The notes beneath the pieces are model-generated. The model ran no database searches, was not told the DNA's origin, and saw only the letters and a program-made list of their open reading frames with translations. A stretch of 47,676 nucleotides of DNA from Pseudanabaena sp. SR411 (GTDB lineage Bacteria; Cyanobacteriota; Cyanobacteriia; Pseudanabaenales; Pseudanabaenaceae), in the NCBI RefSeq assembly GCF_002251945.1, contig NZ_NDHW01000032.1, positions 1 through 47,676 of the forward strand, written 5' to 3'. Of this stretch, positions 41,164 to 47,676 are shown piece by piece. A program made the position numbers and the translations under genes. How positions within the stretch are numbered: position 1 is the first letter of the stretch; each line of letters opens with the position of its first letter.

Positions 41164-42992
41164 TTTGCCCCCCGATTGTTGTCTGGTGGTGTTTCATCTT
41201 TGATTTCTGGCTTATCCACACTGTCTTTGTTAAAGCGCGAATTTGGATCATTTATCTCTTTGACAAACGCCTCAAACTTTGCCTCTTGAGCCTTTTCATC
41301 ATTTGCCATTGAGTTTATTTCCCGTTGCAATTCCTTCTGTTGTCCTTTGCCTCGGAAGAATACAGCTTTGATGATTCCTGCGCTAAACATCAATTTTTGA
41401 AGGAATCCCACAACGGTTTCTTTATCCTCTAATTGCCATCCTTGAACATATCCCTTAACTGTTCTCAGCAATTTCTCTAAGACAATTGGCTCTTTGGATT
41501 TAGGGTCTAAATTTGCATTTGTAAAGTCAAAGTTATATTGCAATTCTCTGGGTTTGAAGTTTGCCTTATACCCCAAAAATAGAGCATTTGCCCTTGCATA
41601 GTCCTGAGTTACTACAGCCGCGTTCTTAGTGGCGATCGCTTCGGCGGCAAGTCTCAAAAGCATGTTTAGCTCTACTTCTTGATTCACAGAGCTTTTAATT
41701 ACCAGTCCATAAATTTCGGCGATCGCTTCGGCAATGTTGGGTAATTGAATTATTTTGTTTTGATCGCCTTCTTTTAATGGGTCAATATCCTTCACCTCTA
41801 CATCAATAGGGAATTGTCCAACTAGTCCATCAAACTGATAGGTTAGCCAGTGCAAAAACTCAGCATTTGATTCTAGTTTTTTTACCTTGTCTCCCGTGCC
41901 TTGCAAGAGGCTTTCAGGTACTTCAACGGGATAGCTACTCGTACCAATCCGTTTAGCTATCAGATTTACTATTGCTGTAATGCTATCGTCACCAATTCCC
42001 ACAGCCGCATTAAAAGCTTTTTCGAGTTTCCCAGACCCTAAAATCTTTTTGATTTCCTTAATCTCTTTCAGAAGTCTATCTGTATTATCTTTTGAGTCCT
42101 TACAATCGTTACAGCACATATCTTTACCTCTTTTTTTGCGGGTTTCAGGAATTAGCGGCAATGGCGGCGGCGGCGTTGGGTATGCACCTGCATCAGGGCA
42201 AGGACTAAAATTTATCCCTGATACATATTCCAAATCCGCACGAATATAAAGGATTATTTCTCCATCAATATCTGTTGCTGGAAATGTTAGTGTTGCCTCT
42301 CGAAAAATATAATTTGAAGTGAATTCAACCCCAAATGCTGGTGAAAATTCTTCTATCGATGCAATGGTAAAAGGGCTTGAGGGGAATGTCCCTGACCACT
42401 GCCTTGTTATCCTAAGATTTCCTGTTTGCCCGTTTACTACCCTCGTAGTTTCCCCAGCAACTGCACTAACTTGCCGATTCCATCTGTTTGTATTTCTAAT
42501 TATCCTATTCCTTTCAAAAGCGCACGAAATCGAAACCCACCGATTAGGGGATTGCTCGGCAAACTCAGGCATATCAGGCAAGGGAAAAGACGGAGGGGGA
42601 TTATCCTCGGGGCCAGGTAACTCACAATTTGGATCGCGCTTGCATATGATAGTAGGCTGAAGTTTCAGCCACATAACAATCGGATAAACGTAAAGGCAAG
42701 TCTCACAGGCATTAGTTTTTATCTCAGGTGAAACCCCAAACGGTGATCCAAACGGATCGATCCATTCATTCTCACAGTAGGGAGACGCGGGGTATTTAGC
42801 GCAGTCCTTCGCGTCAACGGGTTCGTTAAAATTCGAGATTGACCATTCATCATTAATTGGCTCCAGCACTGGAGCTACTGGCAAATCTCCAATGGGGACT
42901 AGTGACTCAAAGGGATTAAACCCATCATCAGGCGCTCTTGTATCTTGAGGCATTTTGAAAGATTTGCCCCCAATCCTTGCGGCTCCTCTCAT
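41160..42992 (-). CDS. Large Cys-rich protein of unknown function
   Basis: A 610-residue protein not recognised. The N-terminal part has paired Cys (CAKYPASPYC, CETCLY, CKRDPNC) suggestive of disulphides or zinc. A strand-rich domain follows (WVSISCAFERNRIIRNTNRW, IRADLEYVSGINFSPC), then Pro-rich linkers with CCNDCKDSKDN, and a helical C-terminal half with LVIKSSVNQEVELNMLLRLA and a charged end (EREINSMANDEKAQEAKFEA-like). It could be a minor coat or adsorption protein. ATGA overlaps bind it to both neighbours, giving coupled expression. Confidence 0.6.
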   Translation of the reverse strand: MRGAARIGGKSFKMPQDTRAPDDGFNPFESLVPIGDLPVAPVLEPINDEWSISNFNEPVDAKDCAKYPASPYCENEWIDPFGSPFGVSPEIKTNACETCLYVYPIVMWLKLQPTIICKRDPNCELPGPEDNPPPSFPLPDMPEFAEQSPNRWVSISCAFERNRIIRNTNRWNRQVSAVAGETTRVVNGQTGNLRITRQWSGTFPSSPFTIASIEEFSPAFGVEFTSNYIFREATLTFPATDIDGEIILYIRADLEYVSGINFSPCPDAGAYPTPPPPLPLIPETRKKRGKDMCCNDCKDSKDNTDRLLKEIKEIKKILGSGKLEKAFNAAVGIGDDSITAIVNLIAKRIGTSSYPVEVPESLLQGTGDKVKKLESNAEFLHWLTYQFDGLVGQFPIDVEVKDIDPLKEGDQNKIIQLPNIAEAIAEIYGLVIKSSVNQEVELNMLLRLAAEAIATKNAAVVTQDYARANALFLGYKANFKPRELQYNFDFTNANLDPKSKEPIVLEKLLRTVKGYVQGWQLEDKETVVGFLQKLMFSAGIIKAVFFRGKGQQKELQREINSMANDEKAQEAKFEAFVKEINDPNSRFNKDSVDKPEIKDETPPDNNRGAK

Positions 42993-43174
42993 AGCAGTGT
43001 TAGGGGGGTAGGTTGAAGGAGCATATAAGTAGATTGCGGCTCATGAGTAATGAAGCGAATCGCGATTAATTCTGCTTCGACTTTTCCACATCTATAAGGC
43101 AATGCGATCGCCTCAACTTCCTTTTGGCGATTCCCACGATTTTCAGGCATAAACCAAGAATCTAAGTCAAACAT
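42989..43174 (-). CDS. Small protein of unknown function
   Basis: A 61-residue protein (MFDLDSWFMPENRGNRQKEV). It is sandwiched between two genes with a 1-base TAATG overlap upstream and a 4-base ATGA downstream, which is the main evidence. Not recognised. Confidence 0.55.
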   Translation of the reverse strand: MFDLDSWFMPENRGNRQKEVEAIALPYRCGKVEAELIAIRFITHEPQSTYMLLQPTPLTLL

Positions 43175-43983
43175 TAGACAGCCTCTATACCAGTTAGGGT
43201 TAACGGATTTGCAGATATTGCAGAGATAGCCCCGCGATACAAATTTGAAAGGTTAATCTCATAGCTACCACCACCCCTCATAAGGGTGATTCCTTTGCCT
43301 AGTTCAGCCATACCGCCATAGTTGATATACGCCTCATCAGTCAGGCTTGTATTGACCAGCGTCACCTGTTGGCGATTGGGATTAGCTGGTAATATCAATC
43401 GCGAATCTTCATCTATTTCCCAACTGTGAGGCGTTGCAAAGACAATTTCTTTGCTGTCTGTTGGCAAAGTGGTTATCTCTTCTCGCACAGAACCGTATAA
43501 AGTAATCCGATCTTCTCCCTCTAACAAACCGTACCCAGCATTAGTAATTTGCGCCCCTATCAGGCAGTCATTTGAAGTGTCAAAGCTAATGTTATCGGTC
43601 AAATAAGGCAGTAAATTCACTGAGTAGTAAGGCAAGCGGTTGAGCAAACTCACATCAAAAATCGGTTGCCAAGGACAGGTTGCAGTTTTTAAGAAAAAAG
43701 TTATTTGTTTTCGGGGGGACTTCCATTCCATGTTTCGCATGGCAGTAAGTCTCTCAAGCCTTGATGCATCTGCTTCCAAGTTTGGTATGTCTGCTTCGCT
43801 AATGCTGCGTATATCTACCTTCATCCGTAGAGAGGTAATAAACCCGTAAAAGCGCAAAGTCTGCACGCGATCGTATGGAGAAATTGCCGAAGGCTGGTAA
43901 ATGATTCGCTTAGAGGAATCACCTGCGCCAAAGGCAGAGAGGATTTGCTGTGTGCGGTTGTAAGTCTGTTGCAGTTCAGTCAT
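43174..43983 (-). CDS. Putative virion-associated protein
   Basis: A 269-residue protein. An N-terminal helical region (MTELQQTYNRTQQILSAFGA) is followed by a strand-rich body (RKQITFFLKTATCPWQPIFD) and a C-terminal domain LPANPNRQQVTLVNTSLTDE-YINYGGMAELGKGITLMRGG. The latter resembles the beta-sandwich 'NTS...AYINYG...G.GI.L..GG.Y' pattern of small phage decoration or baseplate proteins. Function unproved. Confidence 0.55.
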   Translation of the reverse strand: MTELQQTYNRTQQILSAFGAGDSSKRIIYQPSAISPYDRVQTLRFYGFITSLRMKVDIRSISEADIPNLEADASRLERLTAMRNMEWKSPRKQITFFLKTATCPWQPIFDVSLLNRLPYYSVNLLPYLTDNISFDTSNDCLIGAQITNAGYGLLEGEDRITLYGSVREEITTLPTDSKEIVFATPHSWEIDEDSRLILPANPNRQQVTLVNTSLTDEAYINYGGMAELGKGITLMRGGGSYEINLSNLYRGAISAISANPLTLTGIEAV

Positions 43984-44180
43984 TTTTGTTTAAGTAAATA
44001 TTCTCTTTCTTCCATCAACAAGCTATAAATTGCGCTTTTACTCATCCCAAGCTCTCTTTGTAACCTTTCTAGAAGATCGCTTCTTGGGCTGTATTGGTAC
44101 GATCTGCCAAAATTTGTAGTCTTTCGGGATATGGCTCGTTTGCTCCTAGTGCAAAGCTTGGGATATGCGCGTAATACCAT
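43980..44180 (-). CDS. Small basic HTH-like protein
   Basis: A 66-residue basic protein with a C-terminal HTH-like part DLLERLQRELGMSKSAIYSL. First gene of the leftward operon; its end overlaps the next ATG as ATGA. It may be a regulator of this module or a DNA-binding structural protein. Confidence 0.55.
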   Translation of the reverse strand: MVLRAYPKLCTRSKRAISRKTTNFGRSYQYSPRSDLLERLQRELGMSKSAIYSLLMEEREYLLKQK

Positions 44181-44375
44181 GTTTACAATAATTTACAAAG
44201 AATTTGGATAGGGCTGAAATTAGCTACGTGCTTATAAAGAACCCAATGGGTTCTATCGAAACTCCTATGATTGATTCTAGCATTTTGCAGTGCTTTGCAG
44301 CACTGTATATAGTGTTGCAATTTCGCTCAAATGCGCTAGATTCAATATGCACTGACTACATATAGCGCAAACCTC
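44181..44375. promoter_or_regulatory. Divergent promoter region of the structural-like operons
   Basis: Between the two divergent operons there are dyads AGAACCCAATGGGTTCT (about 44238-44254) and AGTGCT-TTGC-AGCACT (about 44290-44305), with a further AGTGTTGCAA word just after. These are candidate operators controlling both operons together. I saw no clear sigma-70 boxes. Confidence 0.5.
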
Positions 44376-44729
44376 ATGACTGATTTAACTTTCGGCGAAT
44401 TAAATGATGCCCTCGGTGAAGATGCTTTCTCTGTGTCTGGGTCTGAATTGACGATCGACTTAAACTTGTTGATGGGAGAATCTTCAATCGCTCTCACTGA
44501 TCAAAAAGTGGCGGAATTTTTAACCAATCTTCTTGACGTTGCGGCGGCGGCTCAAGAAACCTTTAATGCGAACGTTGCAAATACTACAAAGCTAGCCAGT
44601 TACCCACAACCTATTTCGGGCGTTCCTTCTGTAGATACTGCTACAGGTGATTTCTACGTTTCTTCTACTTATTCATTCAACAGCCGCGCACCTCTGAATA
44701 AAGCTGCCACAACGGCTGTCACTGCCTAG
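44376..44729 (+). CDS. Small acidic protein, possible coat or scaffold subunit
   Basis: A 117-residue acidic protein (MTDLTFGELNDALGEDAFSV). A helical Ala-rich centre (EFLTNLLDVAAAAQETFNAN) and a strand-rich Ser/Thr end (TATGDFYVSSTYSFNSRAPL). Not recognised. First gene of the rightward operon; its size and composition would suit a small abundant structural subunit, but that is inference. Confidence 0.5.
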   Translation: MTDLTFGELNDALGEDAFSVSGSELTIDLNLLMGESSIALTDQKVAEFLTNLLDVAAAAQETFNANVANTTKLASYPQPISGVPSVDTATGDFYVSSTYSFNSRAPLNKAATTAVTA

Positions 44730-44793
44730 AGCTTTCTCCTAGAGCCTTTTCTAGTCAGCCTTTCTAGCAAACCTTTATTTTTAGGCAATTAAT

Positions 44794-45417
44794 ATGACAA
44801 CAAGTCGTTTAGTTTATGTGGGGCTTGAAGCCCCTTACGCGGATCATAAATATGGTTTTCGCACAACCCTCGAAGCCTCTAAGGGAACTGTTTTAGGACA
44901 TCAAACTCTTGATGCTTCTACCCCTGTTACTGGTTTGATTTTTAAAGCAAATCATCCAAAGCCCAAAAGAGCCTCCAAAACTTTTGCCACTGGTACTAAT
45001 TCCAGCTTTATCGCTCCTTCAGCGATCACGGCTGCGATTGCAGCAGGGTGGGATATCGTCAAAGCCAAATCGAATGGTAGAAAATCTAAATCTACTTTTC
45101 AAATCCCTGTCTACGTGACGATCAACGGGATTAAATATGCTTGGGGTATGAGAAAGGCTCAAAAAGCAAAGTTAGGGACTAATTTTGCTGCTTTGGGAAT
45201 TATCGAAGCGACTGGGCAAGAACAAGACTTAGTATTTGGTGCGAGTTTTCCTAAGCCCCCTCATGTCCAATCCATTACTACTAGTGGAAAGGGTGCTTCA
45301 GCCACCTCAGTTTCTTCAACTACTTTCTTTGATCCTTCTAAGGATGGCTCTATCCCTGACACCTTCAGGCGATATTCGGGACTTGTTACACCTGCGGATT
45401 GGGCGACAGTTGTATGA
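44794..45417 (+). CDS. Basic protein of unknown function, possible structural protein
   Basis: A 207-residue basic, Ser/Thr/Lys-rich protein. It begins MTTSRLVYVGLEAPYADHKY and has SNGRKSKSTFQIPVYVTING (strand-rich) and IKYAWGMRKAQKAKLG. The C-terminal part is Ser/Thr-rich. No known domain. It lies 64 bases after the small acidic gene. A basic-plus-acidic pair could be a nucleoprotein or capsid pair; speculative. Confidence 0.55.
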   Translation: MTTSRLVYVGLEAPYADHKYGFRTTLEASKGTVLGHQTLDASTPVTGLIFKANHPKPKRASKTFATGTNSSFIAPSAITAAIAAGWDIVKAKSNGRKSKSTFQIPVYVTINGIKYAWGMRKAQKAKLGTNFAALGIIEATGQEQDLVFGASFPKPPHVQSITTSGKGASATSVSSTTFFDPSKDGSIPDTFRRYSGLVTPADWATVV

Positions 45418-45629
45418 TCGAGCGCCGCCTTATTATGCTTCCTTGTGATGAGGGCTTTCACGACATTCTTAATGGCTCCTTGCCTGTAGATTTTGATGGC
45501 TCTCAGTGTGTGGTTCAGCGTGCAGGATCGGGGTTGCTCGAAACTGTTTCCTTTGAGGCGGCGATCGAGTATGCCCTTGGTGGTGAATACGATGAGATTG
45601 ATGATGATGAAGGAGAAGAACAAAAATGA
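45414..45629 (+). CDS. Small acidic protein
   Basis: A 71-residue protein from ATG 45414, which overlaps the upstream stop as ATGA (TTG 45399 is an alternative). It ends in a very acidic tail (EYDEIDDDEGEEQK). Not recognised. Translationally coupled on both sides (ATGA at 45626). Confidence 0.55.
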   Translation: MIERRLIMLPCDEGFHDILNGSLPVDFDGSQCVVQRAGSGLLETVSFEAAIEYALGGEYDEIDDDEGEEQK

Positions 45630-45997
45630 GTTGGATCAGCGTGACTAGCTTCAATATAGGAGTAGGTCGCGTTGATGCAATTCTTATTCCTATTCTTCTC
45701 TCATCTGCTCACATAGCTATTAAGGTCACCGATATTAAGCGGCGCAAATGGCGTAAAGCTGGCTACTTGTGGCAACAGTTCACGGGTGGGGTTAAAGGGG
45801 GTAGTCGCTTTGTAAGCTTTGATGAACAGCTAAATTTTGATATGCAGACTGATTTAGGTAGTTACTATTTGAGGTTTCAACCTATTGCATATCATCAAGG
45901 GCTATTTGTCGAAGTGTGGCAATGGGTTCCCCCTGCTACCTCCAAGAAATTAGATTTGCTAGAGTTTGACGTGACTTTAAATCCCTATGGCATATAG
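45626..45997 (+). CDS. Protein with a hydrophobic N-terminal segment
   Basis: A 123-residue protein. A hydrophobic region (about 13-32, GRVDAILIPILLSSAHIAIK) is followed by a basic RRKWRK patch and a soluble strand-rich domain (YYLRFQPIAYHQGLFVEVWQ). Not recognised. Fourth gene of the rightward operon, linked by ATGA upstream and an 11-base overlap downstream. Confidence 0.55.
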   Translation: MSWISVTSFNIGVGRVDAILIPILLSSAHIAIKVTDIKRRKWRKAGYLWQQFTGGVKGGSRFVSFDEQLNFDMQTDLGSYYLRFQPIAYHQGLFVEVWQWVPPATSKKLDLLEFDVTLNPYGI

Positions 45998-46373
45998 GCG
46001 ATCGCCACAACATTTGTTTTTTTGGTTGGAAGCAATGCTAGACAAAATTTTTAAAGTTTTTAGAAAAATGCTCGCGAGTGCTGAGAACGATCGCATTGAC
46101 AACAAATTCGATCGCCTTGATGTAAAGGTGGATCATCTTGACACTCGAATCGATAGCCTAGAACGCTCTCAAGCTGCACAAAATGAAAAGCTAAGTGCTA
46201 TCCACTCAGTATCTTTAGCAAACAATGAGGCTTTAGAACAAAAGTTAAATCGCAACACTGTCACGACGGATTCTGTGCGCCAAATTGTTGATGCTCGTAT
46301 GGAGTCTTTTCAAGCCTCAATTAAACGAGTTGAGGAATTGGTTACTCAGGCTTTGCGTGAAAAATTTCATTGA
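45987..46373 (+). CDS. Coiled-coil protein
   Basis: A 128-residue protein with a hydrophobic start and a long heptad-rich coiled coil (FDRLDVKVDHLDTRIDSLER, then SVRQIVDARMESFQASIKRV). Similar in type to the coiled coil at 36663. Last gene of the operon; its end overlaps the integrase gene antisense by 32 bases. Confidence 0.6.
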   Translation: MAYRRSPQHLFFWLEAMLDKIFKVFRKMLASAENDRIDNKFDRLDVKVDHLDTRIDSLERSQAAQNEKLSAIHSVSLANNEALEQKLNRNTVTTDSVRQIVDARMESFQASIKRVEELVTQALREKFH

Positions 46374-47463
46374 TTGGTGGTTTTGGGCGATCGCTTCGGT
46401 TCATCAGTGCATCGTATGCTTTTTGATGATGGCGATCGCTTATCCAGTGGTGATACAAATCACTGTGAACTTTTGCACTATGTCCCATTTGTTGGGCGGC
46501 TAGGGAAATATCAAGCCCAAACTCTAGCGATCGCACTGCCCAACAATGGCGCAAATCATAAGGCTTGAATGGAATCCCGTAACGTTTGAAAGCCTTGCTA
46601 ACTCTTTCTCCTAAATTAACGTTTGCTTTGCCTGTGACTGAGGGTAAGCAAACGTTTTTTATTTTGAAAGTTTCCACCCATTCGGGATAACAAGCCCATA
46701 CGCGCCTTGCTCCTGTTTTGCCATCGGTTACAGTTGCGATCGGTATGTCTGCGAAATCAAGCAAAAATACCTCATGGGGACGCACCCCATAGGTTGCAAT
46801 TACTCCATACACCCATTGCCAAGCAGGGTTGGGTATTTTGTAATATGCCTCTTGAATTGCTTCATCGGTTGGCAAGTCTCTAGGAGTTGCTTTGCGTGGT
46901 GAATAATTGCCACTGTAGAGCGAGAAATCTGCCTCTAATTTGGCAAATTTGGCTAAAGCATTGCAAACCATCGCGTAATTTTGGCGGCTACGAGTATCGG
47001 GCGTAGTTCCTAAAATTAGGTTTTTTAATACTTCGATTGCTAATGGTTCATCGACTGGGAGACGCTTCAACACTTCTAAATAATTCTTTCGCCATGTGGT
47101 TTCTGTTTTGGGATTGCGATCGCGCTTTGTAAAATAGTCTTTTTCAAATTTCTCCACCCATTCACCACAAGTTATTGCGGGGGCTTTGGCTTTCAAGTAT
47201 GGCTGCCATGAAAATTCTTTGCAGTCTAGCAAGGCGGAAATTTTTCGGGCTTCAGCTTCGGCTAGTTTTATGCCTAGTGGGTTTGCATGAAGCCCCAAGG
47301 CAAATTTTTGCTGTCTAGGGTTTTCAAATTGTGAGTTTGGTTTGGGCGGAAATGTGCCGCGTAACCACAGTTTTTCGCCTTGCCTTTCTATTTTTACTCC
47401 GACTTTTGCAGCTTTTAATCTCCCATTGGCTTGAGCAATTTTCCCGTCAATTTCCATTGTCAT
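46342..47463 (-). CDS. Tyrosine recombinase (integrase)
   Basis: A 373-residue phage-type integrase. The catalytic domain shows Arg228 (GVRPHEV), the Y-x-L-R305-H306 box (KPYDLRHCW), His328 (QMGHSA) and the nucleophile Tyr337 (SDLYHHW), nine residues after the His as expected. The N-terminal 90 residues form an arm-type DNA-binding domain (KIERQGEKLWLRGTFPPKPN), and a core-binding helical domain lies at about 97-190. It cuts and joins the tRNA-like repeats to integrate and excise the element. Its start ATG 47463 is about 140 bases from the right repeat. It converges on the rightward operon. Confidence 0.92.
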   Translation of the reverse strand: MTMEIDGKIAQANGRLKAAKVGVKIERQGEKLWLRGTFPPKPNSQFENPRQQKFALGLHANPLGIKLAEAEARKISALLDCKEFSWQPYLKAKAPAITCGEWVEKFEKDYFTKRDRNPKTETTWRKNYLEVLKRLPVDEPLAIEVLKNLILGTTPDTRSRQNYAMVCNALAKFAKLEADFSLYSGNYSPRKATPRDLPTDEAIQEAYYKIPNPAWQWVYGVIATYGVRPHEVFLLDFADIPIATVTDGKTGARRVWACYPEWVETFKIKNVCLPSVTGKANVNLGERVSKAFKRYGIPFKPYDLRHCWAVRSLEFGLDISLAAQQMGHSAKVHSDLYHHWISDRHHQKAYDALMNRSDRPKPPINEIFHAKPE

Positions 47464-47470
47464 AATTATG

Positions 47471-47493
47471 TTTAGACTAAAATCAGGACTAAA
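47471..47493. promoter_or_regulatory. Possible arm site, right
   Basis: TTTAGACTAAAATCAGGACTAAA, matching 22713-22739 apart from 4 extra bases there. Confidence 0.4.
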
Positions 47494-47509
47494 AAAAGGG
47501 TGTCGATTA

Positions 47510-47538
47510 GGTAGTATTGGGTAGTATTAGGTATGATT
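47510..47538. repeat. Three short direct repeats at 10-base spacing
   Basis: GGTAGTATT (47510), GGTAGTATT (47520) and GGTATGATT (47530) lie in helical phase between the integrase gene and the right repeat, and may be integrase or Xis binding sites. Confidence 0.45.
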
Positions 47539-47552
47539 ATTTTAATTTCATA

Positions 47553-47587
47553 ACTCAAAAAGCCTTGCATTGCAAGGCTTTTTGAGT
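47553..47587 (-). terminator. 17-bp hairpin beside the right repeat
   Basis: A perfect stem (47553-47569 with 47571-47587) sharing its sequence with the hairpin at 22554-22606. It would terminate a leftward transcript from a tRNA gene rebuilt at this end. Confidence 0.75.
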
Positions 47588-47601
47588 ATTTTTAAACACG
47601 A

Positions 47602-47676
47602 AAAATAAGCCGATGATGAGATTTGAACTCACGACCTGCTGATTACGAATCAGACTACCTATTTTATAGATTGTAG
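47602..47676. repeat. Right 75-bp direct repeat (att-type site), ends the window
   Basis: Copy of 22609-22683 with one change, including the tRNA-Thr-like 3' half (47608-47653, minus). The window stops at the last base shared by both copies, so what lies upstream of the tRNA part here is unseen. Confidence 0.82.

Noticed and set aside
22609-47676. A standard tailed cyanophage prophage
   Set aside because: No terminase, portal, major capsid, tape measure or lysis gene could be recognised.
1-47676. CRISPR array
   Set aside because: No regularly spaced repeats of suitable length; the closest repeats (23143-23290) are coding and irregular.

Overview
This is cyanobacterial DNA. GCGATCGC-type HIP1 octamers occur throughout, and the left half carries cyanobacterium-specific families: NdhM, DUF1830, DUF2996, DUF928, DUF29, an SLH-OprB outer-membrane porin and a group 2 sigma factor. 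The low G+C content and gene content would suit a Pseudanabaena-type filamentous cyanobacterium, but that placement is a guess.

Left part (about 1-22600) is ordinary chromosome. It begins inside the 5' end of an IS transposase. Then come a DUF29 gene, a B12/radical SAM protein, DUF1830 and an MBOAT acyltransferase, a decayed hicA-hicB pair, the SLH porin, an XPB-like helicase, two peptidoglycan-binding-repeat proteins, a membrane-anchored protein, DUF2996, ndhM and a sigma factor. A 1.3 kb gap holds RNA-like inverted repeats. After it come DUF928, a small membrane protein, YggT, fabI, a Crp/Fnr regulator, a quinone oxidoreductase, a membrane protein and ssb. Nearly every unit ends in a strong hairpin terminator.

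Right part (about 22609-47676) is an integrated element of about 25 kb. It lies between two 75-bp direct repeats, each containing the 3' half of a tRNA-Thr(CGT)-like gene. Its modules, left to right, are: an Xis-like HTH protein; a large DUF3854/D5-type primase-helicase; an HNH nuclease; a DnaQ-like exonuclease and small ORFs; a ribbon-helix-helix/XRE control switch with an operator array; a GNAT-containing operon; a ParB/Srx-domain protein divergent from five small genes; a type IIG restriction-methylase; a second operon with the same duplicated operator-promoter; orphan DUF1816 and small genes; a tightly overlapped leftward operon of seven genes with virion-like traits; a divergent five-gene rightward operon; and a tyrosine integrase next to the right repeat.

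The two operons at 38542-46373 look like a particle or delivery module: overlapping starts, two fibre-like proteins, and a large protein with Gly-rich membrane segments. Yet no terminase, portal, HK97-type capsid, packaging ATPase, tape measure or lysin is recognisable. With an integrase, excisionase-like protein, own replication protein, immunity-like switch and restriction enzyme, this fits a satellite or an unrecognised virus family in cyanobacteria. It is the best candidate in the window for something undescribed.
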